A stretch of 6,132 bases of DNA from an uncultured bacterium. Lineage in GTDB: Bacteria; Bacteroidota; Bacteroidia; Bacteroidales; Bacteroidaceae. The notes below the pieces were generated by a model. The model was given only the letters and a program-made list of their open reading frames with translations, was not told where the DNA came from and searched no databases. Numbering within the stretch: position 1 is the first letter of the stretch; each line of letters starts with the position of its first letter. The translations under genes were made by a program, and so were the position numbers. Location: assembly GCA_905214625.1 (NCBI GenBank), contig CAJMMQ010000035.1, positions 1-6,132 of the forward strand, written 5' to 3'. Positions 1 through 5,750 of the stretch are shown piece by piece.

Positions 1-133
1 TTTTTTAATTATGTAATATTAATTTACATTAGTTGGAAGTTGAAGACACAAACTAAACTGGACTTTTAAAATAAAACGTGCTTTTTCGGATTCCTTTTTA
101 CTTTTACTCACTCATATTTAATGTAGTTACACA

Positions 134-272
134 TTAACCCCAAATCAGTATAACACAATAGTGGCGTCAGCAGTGTTGTGTTAATATTTTTATTTTCTGT
201 CGTTTTTAACATTTATCCCGTCTGTACGTCATAAAAATAGGCAATACATTTAAGCATAATAATTGGGGTTAA
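134..272. repeat. 10-bp inverted repeat TTAACCCCAA / TTGGGGTTAA
   Basis: TTAACCCCAA at 134-143 has its exact reverse complement at 263-272, with 119 bp between the arms. A related sequence, GGGTTTAATGT (290-300), is the reverse complement of ACATTAAACCC and resembles the left arm with its flank, ACATTAACCCC (131-141). This makes two exact sites and one variant site within about 170 bp. It could be a set of regulator-binding sites for a gene left of the window, or chance in AT-rich DNA. No function can be assigned. Confidence 0.35.
151..196 (+). terminator. Possible weak rho-independent terminator
   Basis: TAACACAATA (151-160) can pair with TGTTGTGTTA (174-183) as a 10-bp stem with one G-U pair, closing a 13-nt loop. 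A T-rich run follows on the plus strand (185-196). The stem is AT-rich and therefore weak, and no plus-strand gene is visible upstream in the window. It would make sense only if a plus-strand gene ends just left of position 1. Confidence 0.25.
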
Positions 273-345
273 AGCATAAAACGGATTAAGGGTTTAATGT
301 GTGCTTTTCGTGGCTTTTATTGCCGGCGGGGTGCTTACGGCCGTA

Positions 346-382
346 TATAAAAATTAAGGCGGCCTGACATACAGACCGCCTT
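346..382 (-). terminator. Rho-independent terminator of the ferredoxin gene
   Basis: On the minus strand, AAGGCGGTCTG and CAGGCCGCCTT form an 11-bp stem (one G-U pair) around a five-base loop, covering 382 to 356. AATTTTTATA follows at 355-346. The hairpin begins 23 bases after the ferredoxin stop codon. The T-rich tail is present only in the minus-strand direction, which supports a terminator for the ferredoxin rather than for a plus-strand gene. Confidence 0.85.
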
Positions 383-405
383 ATAGAATTTCCTGGAGCA
401 ATTCC

Positions 406-573
406 TTACGGAAGGCTGATAGCTTCTGAAGGACAAACATCTGCGCAAGTGCCACACTCTGTGCACATGTCAGGGTTGATAGAATATTTTTCGCCTTCAG
501 AAATAGCTCCTGCCGGACATTCGTCGATACATGTACCGCAAGCGATACAATCGTCACCAATTACGTAAGCCAT
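406..573 (-). CDS. 2[4Fe-4S] bacterial-type ferredoxin, 55 aa
   Basis: A small cytoplasmic electron carrier. The 55-residue product begins MAYVIGDD and has two copies of the CxxCxxCxxxCP cluster motif: Cys9, 12, 15 and 19, and Cys37, 40, 43 and 47. Each motif is closed by proline, as in clostridial-type ferredoxins that hold two low-potential [4Fe-4S] clusters. The length is normal for the family (about 55 residues), so the gene is complete. The ATG at 573-571 is the only sensible start, since Cys9 is so close to it. In anaerobic Bacteroidota such ferredoxins are generally linked to pyruvate:ferredoxin oxidoreductase and related enzymes; the partner here is inferred, since none is in the window. 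The gene is transcribed alone, with its own promoter (629-636) and terminator (346-382). Its promoter carries two palindromes that suggest regulation by metal, redox state or another signal. Confidence 0.95.
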   Translation of the reverse strand: MAYVIGDDCIACGTCIDECPAGAISEGEKYSINPDMCTECGTCADVCPSEAISLP

Positions 574-621
574 GATAATCTTGTTTTTATTTAATTAATA
601 ATGTTTTTGTACCTATTTTCG

Positions 622-636
622 TACCTTGCAAAGGTA
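622..636. promoter_or_regulatory. Palindrome TACCTTGCAAAGGTA over the ferredoxin -7 box
   Basis: This 15-bp sequence has perfect 6-bp arms (TACCTT and AAGGTA) around GCA. It contains the whole -7 box and reaches the predicted transcription start. It shares the TACCT...AGGTA framework with the larger palindrome at 652-669. A further TACCT half-site lies at 610-614. A protein bound here would be expected to block transcription, but the regulator is unknown. Confidence 0.4.
629..636 (-). promoter_or_regulatory. Ferredoxin promoter, -7 box TACCTTTG
   Basis: Read on the minus strand, 636-629 is TACCTTTG, an exact match to the Bacteroidota -7 consensus TAnnTTTG. Transcription would start near 622, giving a leader of about 50 nt. 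No TTTG -33 element lies 19-21 bases upstream. That position is instead filled by the 18-bp palindrome at 652-669, which suggests that promoter activity depends on a bound regulator. Confidence 0.65.
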
Positions 637-651
637 ATGCTTTTATTTTAA

Positions 652-669
652 ATACCTAATATTAGGTAT
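652..669. promoter_or_regulatory. 18-bp perfect palindrome, candidate operator
   Basis: ATACCTAATATTAGGTAT is a perfect 9+9 palindrome 15 bp upstream of the ferredoxin -7 box, covering the place where a -33 element would sit. Length and symmetry fit a dimeric helix-turn-helix regulator. It could also form a weak hairpin after the porT stop codon, but it is AT-rich and lacks a proper T tract, so an operator is the better reading. No regulator family can be named from the sequence. Confidence 0.5.
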
Positions 670-701
670 CTGTTTTTTATTTATTTAACGCTTTGCGTCT
701 G

Positions 702-1445
702 TTATTCAAAATAGAACGACAATACAATCATTTTAGTGCGTGCTTCTTTCACCGATTTGGCGTACATAATCATGTTCTGATCTTTCAGCTTGTCTGGATG
801 TGTCGTGTCGAGGCTGTTGATAAGTCCGTAGCAGAATTTTAGCTCGGGGCGCAGCTTGAAGTAGGGCAGATAGAAGTCGCATCCCATTCCCAGTTCGAGG
901 AACACGTCGTATCGTTTCAGCTTAATATAGTCGTTATCCTTGCCCGAAAGGTTTATCATGGGGTTGAGTCCTGCCATGAGGTATGGGCGCGTGTTGTTAA
1001 GTCTGGGCGCGCTGAACAGCATATTTAGGGCCGACGATATGTACACCGTCTTCAGGTCTTGCCTTTGCGTGATTGGTTCGCCGTTTTCAAGCTTGTCCGT
1101 AAGATTAGTGAGGGTGAGGTGTCTGTTGCCGAAATACATGGCCGGAGCAATGCGGAACGCGAAATGGTTGCTCAGACGGAACTCGCCGAGCACGCCCACC
1201 GTAAATCCCGGGTCCCATCTGTCCTGGTCGCACGTAATAATTTTTTCAGCCGTTGTTCCGTCGGCGCTTGTTATTATCTGCGGCCCTACGTTCATAAATT
1301 CTATATCCTGAAGGTGCATGCCTACCACCACGCCGAAGTGAAACGGTCGCAGGTCGGTGTATGGCCTGTTCTGCACGGCCTTGCCCTGTGCCATGGCGCA
1401 TATTGCTGCCGTCAGTGCGGTTATTATGGTGAACAGTCTTTTCAT
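702..1445 (-). CDS. porT: PorT-like outer-membrane beta-barrel protein (type IX secretion)
   Basis: Predicted exported beta-barrel protein of 247 residues, close in length to Porphyromonas gingivalis PorT (about 244). PorT is required for type IX secretion, which carries proteins such as gingipains across the outer membrane. Residues 1-19 form a signal peptide ending AMA before Gln20. A conserved-looking start, RPFHFGVVVGMHLQDIEF, follows near residue 33. Alternating hydrophobic/polar strands rich in Tyr and Phe run to the C-terminus, which ends in an aromatic strand (FYFE) as expected for a barrel. The PorT assignment rests on recalled family resemblance; a general PorT-family barrel is the alternative. 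The gene lies 108 bp downstream of the metallophosphoesterase gene on the same strand. I found no promoter box in that gap, so read-through from the nucleotidase unit is plausible. No other type IX gene is in the window. Confidence 0.75.
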   Translation of the reverse strand: MKRLFTIITALTAAICAMAQGKAVQNRPYTDLRPFHFGVVVGMHLQDIEFMNVGPQIITSADGTTAEKIITCDQDRWDPGFTVGVLGEFRLSNHFAFRIAPAMYFGNRHLTLTNLTDKLENGEPITQRQDLKTVYISSALNMLFSAPRLNNTRPYLMAGLNPMINLSGKDNDYIKLKRYDVFLELGMGCDFYLPYFKLRPELKFCYGLINSLDTTHPDKLKDQNMIMYAKSVKEARTKMIVLSFYFE

Positions 1446-1553
1446 CTTATATTATAACGTTTTAATGCCGCCTATATTACATCCGGCTGTGTGAAAAAGG
1501 CATAAAAGCCGTGCCCGGTGCCTGTCGGCGGCCGTTGTAGGTTATAGATACGG
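1446..1553 (-). other. Intercistronic gap between metallophosphoesterase gene and porT
   Basis: This 108-bp gap contains a GC-rich section that can form a short GCCG/CGGC stem (1508-1511 with 1526-1529 on the plus strand). On the minus strand it is followed by a broken T-rich run (1507-1494). The stem is only 4 bp, so it could at most be a weak attenuator. No TAnnTTTG promoter box is visible upstream of porT on the minus strand. Co-transcription of porT with the upstream genes is therefore likely but unproven. Confidence 0.3.
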
Positions 1554-2399
1554 CTATTTGGCTTTCTGCAGGTTGAGCGTTATCTTGCCCACAAATATGC
1601 CGTGTTTGCCGTTCTGGTCGTTGGGTATTTCCCTGCCGTCGAGGTTGCGCACATAGTTTAGCGTCTGGAAGTAGGAGTGAGAGTGGCCGCCCAATACAAG
1701 GTCGATGTTTCTTGTATTTGCCATCATCTGCATGTCGTTCAGTCCGGCTTCGTCCCATCCGAGATGCGACAGACATATCACCACGTCGCATTTCTCGCCG
1801 TTCTTCAGCTTGTCGGCCACTTCGTTTGCGGTCTTTATCGGGTCGTAGTATTTAACTCCGGCACACGTGCTTGCCATGACGAGTCCGTCGAGTTTTGGCG
1901 AAAGTCCGAATATGCCAATCTTTATGCCCTTTCGCTTTATTATTACGTAGGGCTTTACCAGGCCTTCCACTGGCGTCCCGGTGAAGTCGTAGTTGGCGCA
2001 TACAATGGGGAATTTGGCTTTTCTGAATATCCTTGCCATGTTGTCGAGGCCAAAGTCGAACTCGTGGTTTCCTATCGTTGCCGCGTCGTATCCCATTATG
2101 TTCATCAGCTCTGTCTCAACGTCGCCCTTGAACATGGTGTAGTATGGCGAGCCTTGCGAGAAGTCGCCGCTGTCGAGCAGCAGCAGGTTCTTGTCCTCCT
2201 TGCGCATCTCGTCAATCATGGCAGCCCTCCTCAGGAAACCGCCTCGGCCGGCCAGCATAGTGTCGGCCAGGTTAGGGTTGAGCGGAAGAACACAACTGTG
2301 AGTGTCGTTGGTGTGCAGAATGAGCAGCTGTTTGCCCTTTGCCGCTGCCGTAACTGTTACGGTCAGCGCTATTGCCAATATTGTAAGTATGCGTTTCAT
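1554..2399 (-). CDS. Exported metallophosphoesterase, 5'-nucleotidase N-terminal domain
   Basis: Predicted periplasmic two-metal phosphoesterase of 281 residues, equal to the catalytic domain of UshA-like 5'-nucleotidases, which remove phosphate from nucleotides. A signal peptide covers about residues 1-20. The metal-binding motifs are complete and in order: HTNDTH (Asp32, His34), GDFSQG (Asp79), GNHEFDFG (Asn111, His112), SHLG (His212) and GGHSH (His239, His241). The protein stops right after this domain, so the substrate-binding C-terminal domain of a normal two-domain enzyme is absent. That domain is encoded separately by the gene just upstream, whose TGA stop overlaps this ATG by four bases (ATGA), which implies translational coupling. 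The two products probably work as a pair. An independent phosphoesterase acting on another phosphate ester remains possible. Confidence 0.9.
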   Translation of the reverse strand: MKRILTILAIALTVTVTAAAKGKQLLILHTNDTHSCVLPLNPNLADTMLAGRGGFLRRAAMIDEMRKEDKNLLLLDSGDFSQGSPYYTMFKGDVETELMNIMGYDAATIGNHEFDFGLDNMARIFRKAKFPIVCANYDFTGTPVEGLVKPYVIIKRKGIKIGIFGLSPKLDGLVMASTCAGVKYYDPIKTANEVADKLKNGEKCDVVICLSHLGWDEAGLNDMQMMANTRNIDLVLGGHSHSYFQTLNYVRNLDGREIPNDQNGKHGIFVGKITLNLQKAK

Positions 2400-3166
2400 T
2401 TGTCAGCTATTTTTATTCGTCCTTCAATCTTTGAGTCAATTTCTTCGCCCTGTGCCATCTTTTCCTTCATGTATTTCACTATAACCTGCCTGACGTTGTC
2501 TTCGGCTCCCGACGGCGATTTAAGGCCGGTAGAGCTTTTAAATGCCTCCATCTTGTCGTTGCCCTGTGCAACATAGTCTATTGTAACCACTCTGTAATCA
2601 GCCTCCGGGTCAATCTCCTTTCCGTTCAGCTTGGCCGACAGCAGCTTGCCGCCTTTGCTTATAACCAACTCAACGCCGTGGCTCACGGCCTCGCCGCCAA
2701 CAGAAGCTATCTGGCCGAACAGCTCGTTCACCTTGCTGCCCTTGAGCGTAACGAAGCATATCTTGTTTTCAAACGGCGCTACGTCGAGCACGTCGCCGTA
2801 AGTGATGTCGCCCTTTGCAAAAGCCGAGCGCATACCTCCGATATTATATACGGCGAAGTCCGGTTTCTCGCCATAATCTTTGCCGCACCACACAAGTATG
2901 TCGGCAAGCAGGTTAGAGAGCTTGCTCTCGGGCCTGTCGGCATTCATATATGCCGCAGCCCTGCCCACAACCGGGCTCATTATGCTGTCTACCTTCAGCT
3001 TGTACGGGGCAATGAAGCTCCACGCCCTGCCGTCGGCCTTGTTGTCGTAAGTTGTGTCAATGAGTATTCTCGAACGGCTCACGTCAGTGAGCTGATATTG
3101 CGATGAGCACGATGTGCCCAGCATTGTCAATGATGCCAATCCGCATAAAACCAAATTCTTATACAT
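2396..3166 (-). CDS. Lipoprotein with 5'-nucleotidase C-terminal domain
   Basis: A 256-residue protein corresponding to the substrate-binding domain of UshA-type 5'-nucleotidases, with no catalytic metallophosphoesterase domain. Residues 1-19 look like a lipoprotein signal, with GTSC placing the lipidated cysteine at 20. This is a relaxed lipobox, acceptable for Bacteroidota. Family features include SNLLAD (84-89), NIGGMRS (108-114, Arg113 in place of the phosphate-contacting Arg), APFEN (Phe132, matching a base-stacking Phe of UshA) and IDYVAQGND (Tyr198 near the second stacking position). Equivalences to UshA are by motif, not alignment. Retention of these residues suggests it still binds a nucleotide or similar ligand and would supply the binding half of the enzyme encoded next. 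It is the first gene of the unit, driven by the promoter at 3192-3222. Confidence 0.88.
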   Translation of the reverse strand: MYKNLVLCGLASLTMLGTSCSSQYQLTDVSRSRILIDTTYDNKADGRAWSFIAPYKLKVDSIMSPVVGRAAAYMNADRPESKLSNLLADILVWCGKDYGEKPDFAVYNIGGMRSAFAKGDITYGDVLDVAPFENKICFVTLKGSKVNELFGQIASVGGEAVSHGVELVISKGGKLLSAKLNGKEIDPEADYRVVTIDYVAQGNDKMEAFKSSTGLKSPSGAEDNVRQVIVKYMKEKMAQGEEIDSKIEGRIKIADK

Positions 3167-3191
3167 AGGGATATTCTTTAGAATATTGATG

Positions 3192-3222
3192 CAAAGTTAG
3201 TTAAAAACGGTAGCAGGCCAAA
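3192..3222 (-). promoter_or_regulatory. Promoter of the nucleotidase-porT unit
   Basis: On the minus strand, TTTG (3222-3219) is followed after 19 bases by TAACTTTG (3199-3192), matching both halves of the Bacteroidota consensus. Transcription should start near 3185, only about 20 bases before the ATG at 3166. The leader is therefore very short and leaves little room for RNA-level control. It stands back to back with the rplS promoter. Confidence 0.8.
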
Positions 3223-3248
3223 GAAAAATATAAAAAAAACCTCGCACA

Positions 3249-3280
3249 TTTGGAAGAGACGCGAAAAAGTAGTAACTTTG
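3249..3280 (+). promoter_or_regulatory. rplS promoter
   Basis: TTTG (3249-3252), 20 bases, then TAACTTTG (3273-3280): a full match to the Bacteroidota housekeeping promoter. The -7 box is identical to that of the divergent promoter. An A-rich stretch (3220-3239) lies just upstream of the -33 element and resembles an UP element, as expected for a highly expressed ribosomal protein gene. The predicted start is near 3287. Confidence 0.85.
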
Positions 3281-3286
3281 CACCGC

Positions 3287-3369
3287 TTTCCGCGTAATCG
3301 CTGACAGGAAGAAGAGTAGCCTCGTTATGTTACGTTGGAACGATAAACAAATTTAATTATCAAATAATA
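3287..3369 (+). promoter_or_regulatory. Structured rplS leader, candidate L19 autoregulatory RNA
   Basis: The predicted 83-nt leader can fold into two hairpins. The first starts at the inferred 5' end: TTTCC (3287-3291) pairs with GGAAG (3307-3311, one G-U pair). Inside it GCG (3292-3294) pairs with CGC (3299-3301) around a TAAT loop, leaving a five-base bulge TGACA (3302-3306). In the second, TTACGT (3330-3335) pairs with ACG-TAA (3340-3346, one bulged A) around TGGA. The last ~20 bases before the ATG are A/T-rich and unpaired, suitable for SD-independent initiation. Ribosomal protein leaders of this kind often bind their own product; L19 binding here is inferred from position and foldability only. 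Confidence 0.45.
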
Positions 3370-3735
3370 ATGGATTTAATTAAAGTTGCTGAAGAAGCAT
3401 TTGCAACCGGCAAGCAGTTCCCTGAGTTCAAGTCAGGTGATACTATCACTGTCGCTTACAAAATCGTTGAGGGTTCAAAAGAGCGTATCCAGCTCTATCG
3501 TGGTGTTGTGATCCGTATATCTGGTCACGGTGACAAGAAGCGCTTCACAGTGCGCAAGATGTCAGGAACAGTAGGTGTTGAGCGTATCTTCCCTATCGAG
3601 TCTCCCAACATTGAGAGCATTGAGGTTAACAAACATGGTAAAGTTAGACGCGCTAAACTTTATTACCTCCGTAAACTTACAGGTAAGAAGGCTCGTATCG
3701 CTGAGAAGAAAGTTATTTCAGAGAAGAAAAACTAA
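3370..3735 (+). CDS. rplS: 50S ribosomal protein L19
   Basis: Ribosomal protein bL19, a component of the large subunit that lies at the 30S-50S interface. The 121-residue product is complete and of normal length for Bacteroidota. It shows the L19 signatures [22 protein letters not shown] (about residues 20-41), FRGVVI-like [12 protein letters not shown] (43-54), [20 protein letters not shown] (60-79) and the basic tail [20 protein letters not shown] (90-109). The ATG at 3370 is supported by the standard N-terminus and by the A/T-rich AATAATA just before it. The gene stands alone, with its own promoter and a strong terminator, and is the only plus-strand gene here. Its leader may mediate feedback control. 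Confidence 0.98.
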   Translation: MDLIKVAEEAFATGKQFPEFKSGDTITVAYKIVEGSKERIQLYRGVVIRISGHGDKKRFTVRKMSGTVGVERIFPIESPNIESIEVNKHGKVRRAKLYYLRKLTGKKARIAEKKVISEKKN

Positions 3736-3760
3736 TTCAGAAATCTTATCTTTAAGAAAT

Positions 3761-3803
3761 AAAGAAGCAGGTTTGCCGCAAAGGCGAATCTGCTTCTTTG
3801 TTT
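3761..3803 (+). terminator. Strong rho-independent terminator of rplS
   Basis: AAAGAAGCAG (3761-3770) pairs perfectly with CTGCTTCTTT (3790-3799). The stem continues inward, GTTTGCC (3771-3777) with GGCGAAT (3783-3789), with two G-U pairs, closing a GCAAA loop. This gives 17 bp in total, followed by GTTT. The stem's own A-rich left arm gives a T run on the minus strand as well, so it may also stop any minus-strand transcript arriving from the capA-like gene. Confidence 0.92.
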
Positions 3804-4022
3804 ATCCCAAGTCTGTCATCAGACCGCATATATTTTAATTCTGCAAGTATATTGATGTCTTCGTCCGTCTTATTGTTTTTCTATTGTTGTCTTTTTCTTT
3901 ACATAGCCCGCTATGCCAGTGAAAAGCAGATGGCAAGACGCTCAATATAAAACTACAACTTGGATTAAATCCATTTATAATAATTTCTCACAAGGTGAAT
4001 CATGTAAGGCTTACACCGAGTT
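3804..4022. other. Intergenic region between convergent rplS and CapA-family gene
   Basis: About 220 bp between two convergent genes. Short palindromes are present: TGGATT-A-AATCCA around 3960-3973, and TGTAA-GGC-TTACA just downstream of the CapA-family stop. Neither has a T tract that would make it a clear terminator. No gene or promoter is supported here. The minus-strand transcript may end at the rplS hairpin. Confidence 0.5.
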
Positions 4023-5147
4023 TCAATATCTCTTCAGCCTTATCGTTCCATCGGTTCCAATGGTTATTTTGCTGTCTTTTATATCGCTTATGGTAAGCCG
4101 CTTTATCTGAGATGCAACAGCGTTGGTGGTGTCTTTGCGCGGACCGAGTCCGCGTCTCTGTATGAATGAGTGGATTTTACCCTCAAGGAAGTTGCCTTTA
4201 CGGTTAACTTTGGCCTCAATCACCGGCGCGTAGCCCGATATGCCTGTTATGCTTATTCCGTAAGGCGTGCAGAAGTTTCCAAGGCTGTAGGCAATAAACT
4301 TGCCCTTGTACACCTCAACACATCTGACCACGTGAGGCCCATGGCCGTAAATAATGTCGGCTCCGTTGTCTATGCAGAAGTGGGCAAAGTCGCGCAGCGA
4401 GCCTCGGTCTTCTTCAAGAAACTCCTCTTTGCCGTATGGCAGATGGCTGTATTGCTTGCCTTCGGCTCCGCCGTGGAACGACACAATAATTATGTCGGCG
4501 TTGGCCCTCAGACTGTCGAGAATACCTTTCACGGCCCAAAGCTCTTTGTGCTTCAGCGTGTAAGAGTTGTGTCCGAACGCACACAGGCCGTACCTTATGC
4601 CGTTGCGTTCTATTATCGCCGCGTCGGTGCGGCCTTTAATGCCGGCATATTTTATGCCTATGTCTCTTAGGGCACGCTCTGTAGACTTAACCCCCTCTAT
4701 GCCGAAGTCGAAGGCGTGGTTGTTGGCCATGCTCAGAAAATCGAACCCGGCCTCCTTCAGGCGCGGCGCAAAGCTCAGCGGCGTTCTGAACGAATAGTTG
4801 AACTCCGATACGTCCTTCTTGTTTTCGGCGCTGTCGCATAGCGTTCCCTCAAGGTTTCCTACAGCAATGTCGGCCTTGTGAAGTATGCGTCTTACGTCCT
4901 TAAACAACATTTTCCCGTCATCGGGCGGCAGAGCCGGCTGCGGATAAGTTGTGCCCATCATGATGTCGCCGGTCATGGCGATGACAAGAGTGTCTTGTAT
5001 CTGGCTGAGTATGCTGTCTTCAGTTTCCTTTTCGGTGCTGTCTATATCGACAACGGGCACCGGCAATTTCTTGTCGGCACCCGTTGTTGAGCAGGCCACT
5101 GATGACCAGCCAATAAGCAAAGAGATAATAAAAATATGCGGTTTCAT
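4023..5147 (-). CDS. CapA-family (poly-gamma-glutamate-type) lipoprotein
   Basis: A 374-residue CapA-fold protein, a metallophosphatase-like family named after the poly-gamma-glutamate capsule protein CapA/PgsA. Residues 1-18 form a lipoprotein signal with SVAC, lipidated Cys19, so it is membrane-anchored and faces outside the cytoplasm. An acidic/polar linker (about 24-52) leads to the domain: TGDIMMG (59-65), VGNLEGTL (96-103), ANNHAFDFG (141-149), VSFHGG (222-227), GHGPHV (268-273) and SLGNF (288-292). The reading frame is open from an ATG at 5168, but 5147 is preferred. It puts the signal peptide at the N-terminus (MKPHIF...) and leaves one base after the stop of the upstream peptidase gene. 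No capB or capC homologue is nearby, so capsule synthesis is not shown; many Bacteroidota CapA-like proteins have unknown substrates. It is co-transcribed with the NlpC/P60 gene, which suggests an envelope role. Confidence 0.9.
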   Translation of the reverse strand: MKPHIFIISLLIGWSSVACSTTGADKKLPVPVVDIDSTEKETEDSILSQIQDTLVIAMTGDIMMGTTYPQPALPPDDGKMLFKDVRRILHKADIAVGNLEGTLCDSAENKKDVSEFNYSFRTPLSFAPRLKEAGFDFLSMANNHAFDFGIEGVKSTERALRDIGIKYAGIKGRTDAAIIERNGIRYGLCAFGHNSYTLKHKELWAVKGILDSLRANADIIIVSFHGGAEGKQYSHLPYGKEEFLEEDRGSLRDFAHFCIDNGADIIYGHGPHVVRCVEVYKGKFIAYSLGNFCTPYGISITGISGYAPVIEAKVNRKGNFLEGKIHSFIQRRGLGPRKDTTNAVASQIKRLTISDIKDSKITIGTDGTIRLKRY

Positions 5148-5148
5148 G

Positions 5149-5694
5149 TTACATAACGCGGCGTGCACCTACGTATCTGCGTGAATAATATCTTTCGTTC
5201 GAGTTGCTTACCTTTACGCCCTTTGTGCTTGCGTGTATAAAGTTGAAGCTCCCGCTGATAGGGTCTACGTCGACAACTATACCCACGTGGCCGATGGAAC
5301 GTCCTGAGCGCGGACTTGTAAAGAACACCAAGTCGCCTGTTTGCAGTTTATCTTTGTCAACAGGGTCGCCCTGATCAAATTGTGCGCGTGACGAGCGGTT
5401 AAGGTCTATGCCCATATTCTTGAACACATAGCTCGTAAATCCTGAGCAGTCAAAGGCATTTGGTCCGGCCTGTCCTGAGCGGTAGCGCGCACCCATGTGC
5501 GAGAACGCCTCGTCGAGCACATTGTCTATAGACTCAAACTCAAAGTCCTCATCATAGCCCTCGCTATATAGAAAGTCGTAATTGTCAATTTCTTCACATT
5601 TTTCTTTGTCGTTGCCCTTATCGTTGTCGGCCAGAGCAGGCATTCCTGCGGTCAGCAGCATCATTGCAACGGCAAATATCTTAAGGTTCTTCAT
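5149..5694 (-). CDS. Exported NlpC/P60 (C40) cell-wall peptidase
   Basis: A 181-residue secreted cysteine peptidase of the NlpC/P60 family, which cuts peptide stems of peptidoglycan, typically next to gamma-D-glutamyl bonds. A signal peptide covers residues 1-22 (PALA before Asp23). A very acidic linker follows (about 23-58, many Asp and Glu), then the catalytic domain. The triad-like residues are visible: Cys83 in FDCSGF, His136 in GHVGIV and His154 in FIHAS. The GDLVFF motif (120-125) precedes the first His, as usual. No SH3 or other targeting domain is present, so it is a minimal single-domain enzyme. It is the first gene of a two-gene unit; its TAA is separated by one base from the ATG of the CapA-family gene. 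It has a good upstream promoter. The gamma-glutamyl specificity is a family inference; the exact bond cannot be read from the sequence. Confidence 0.93.
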   Translation of the reverse strand: MKNLKIFAVAMMLLTAGMPALADNDKGNDKEKCEEIDNYDFLYSEGYDEDFEFESIDNVLDEAFSHMGARYRSGQAGPNAFDCSGFTSYVFKNMGIDLNRSSRAQFDQGDPVDKDKLQTGDLVFFTSPRSGRSIGHVGIVVDVDPISGSFNFIHASTKGVKVSNSNERYYSRRYVGARRVM

Positions 5695-5750
5695 GTTTAA
5701 TGTTTTCTGTAATAGTAAATGAAAGGATGTTTCTTGATTTTTTACGTTTG

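Larger units (their letters stand above)
1..345. other. AT-rich intergenic region without a supported gene
   Basis: All frames are broken by frequent stops and I see no coding region. The longest notable start-to-stop frame on the plus strand (from 297) is only 17 codons and is not supported. The region holds a 10-bp inverted repeat (134-143 with 263-272) and one hairpin followed by a T-rich run (151-196), both listed separately. No perfect TAnnTTTG promoter box was found on either strand. It probably separates the ferredoxin unit from a gene beyond the left edge of the window. Confidence 0.6.

Noticed and set aside
297..350. 17-codon plus-strand ORF rich in Arg and Cys
   Set aside because: Too short, no promoter box, and it ends just before the minus-strand ferredoxin terminator. 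No support for translation.
1477..1791. 104-codon minus-strand frame overlapping the end of the metallophosphoesterase gene
   Set aside because: It overlaps coding sequence with SHLG and GGHSH motifs in another frame, and its Arg/His-rich translation is typical of a shifted-frame artefact.
1677..2576. 299-codon plus-strand open frame opposite the two nucleotidase genes
   Set aside because: It runs antisense across both domains and their overlap. The minus-strand products carry complete, ordered family motifs, while this translation resembles no family and has no promoter. It is a codon-bias shadow.
3913..4110. 65-codon plus-strand frame between rplS and the CapA-family gene
   Set aside because: Its 3' third is antisense to the CapA C-terminus, no promoter box precedes it, and its product has no recognisable features.
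5148..5168. Longer CapA-family start at 5168
   Set aside because: It would add seven residues before the lipoprotein signal and overlap the peptidase gene by 20 bases; the ATG at 5147 fits the signal peptide and operon spacing better.
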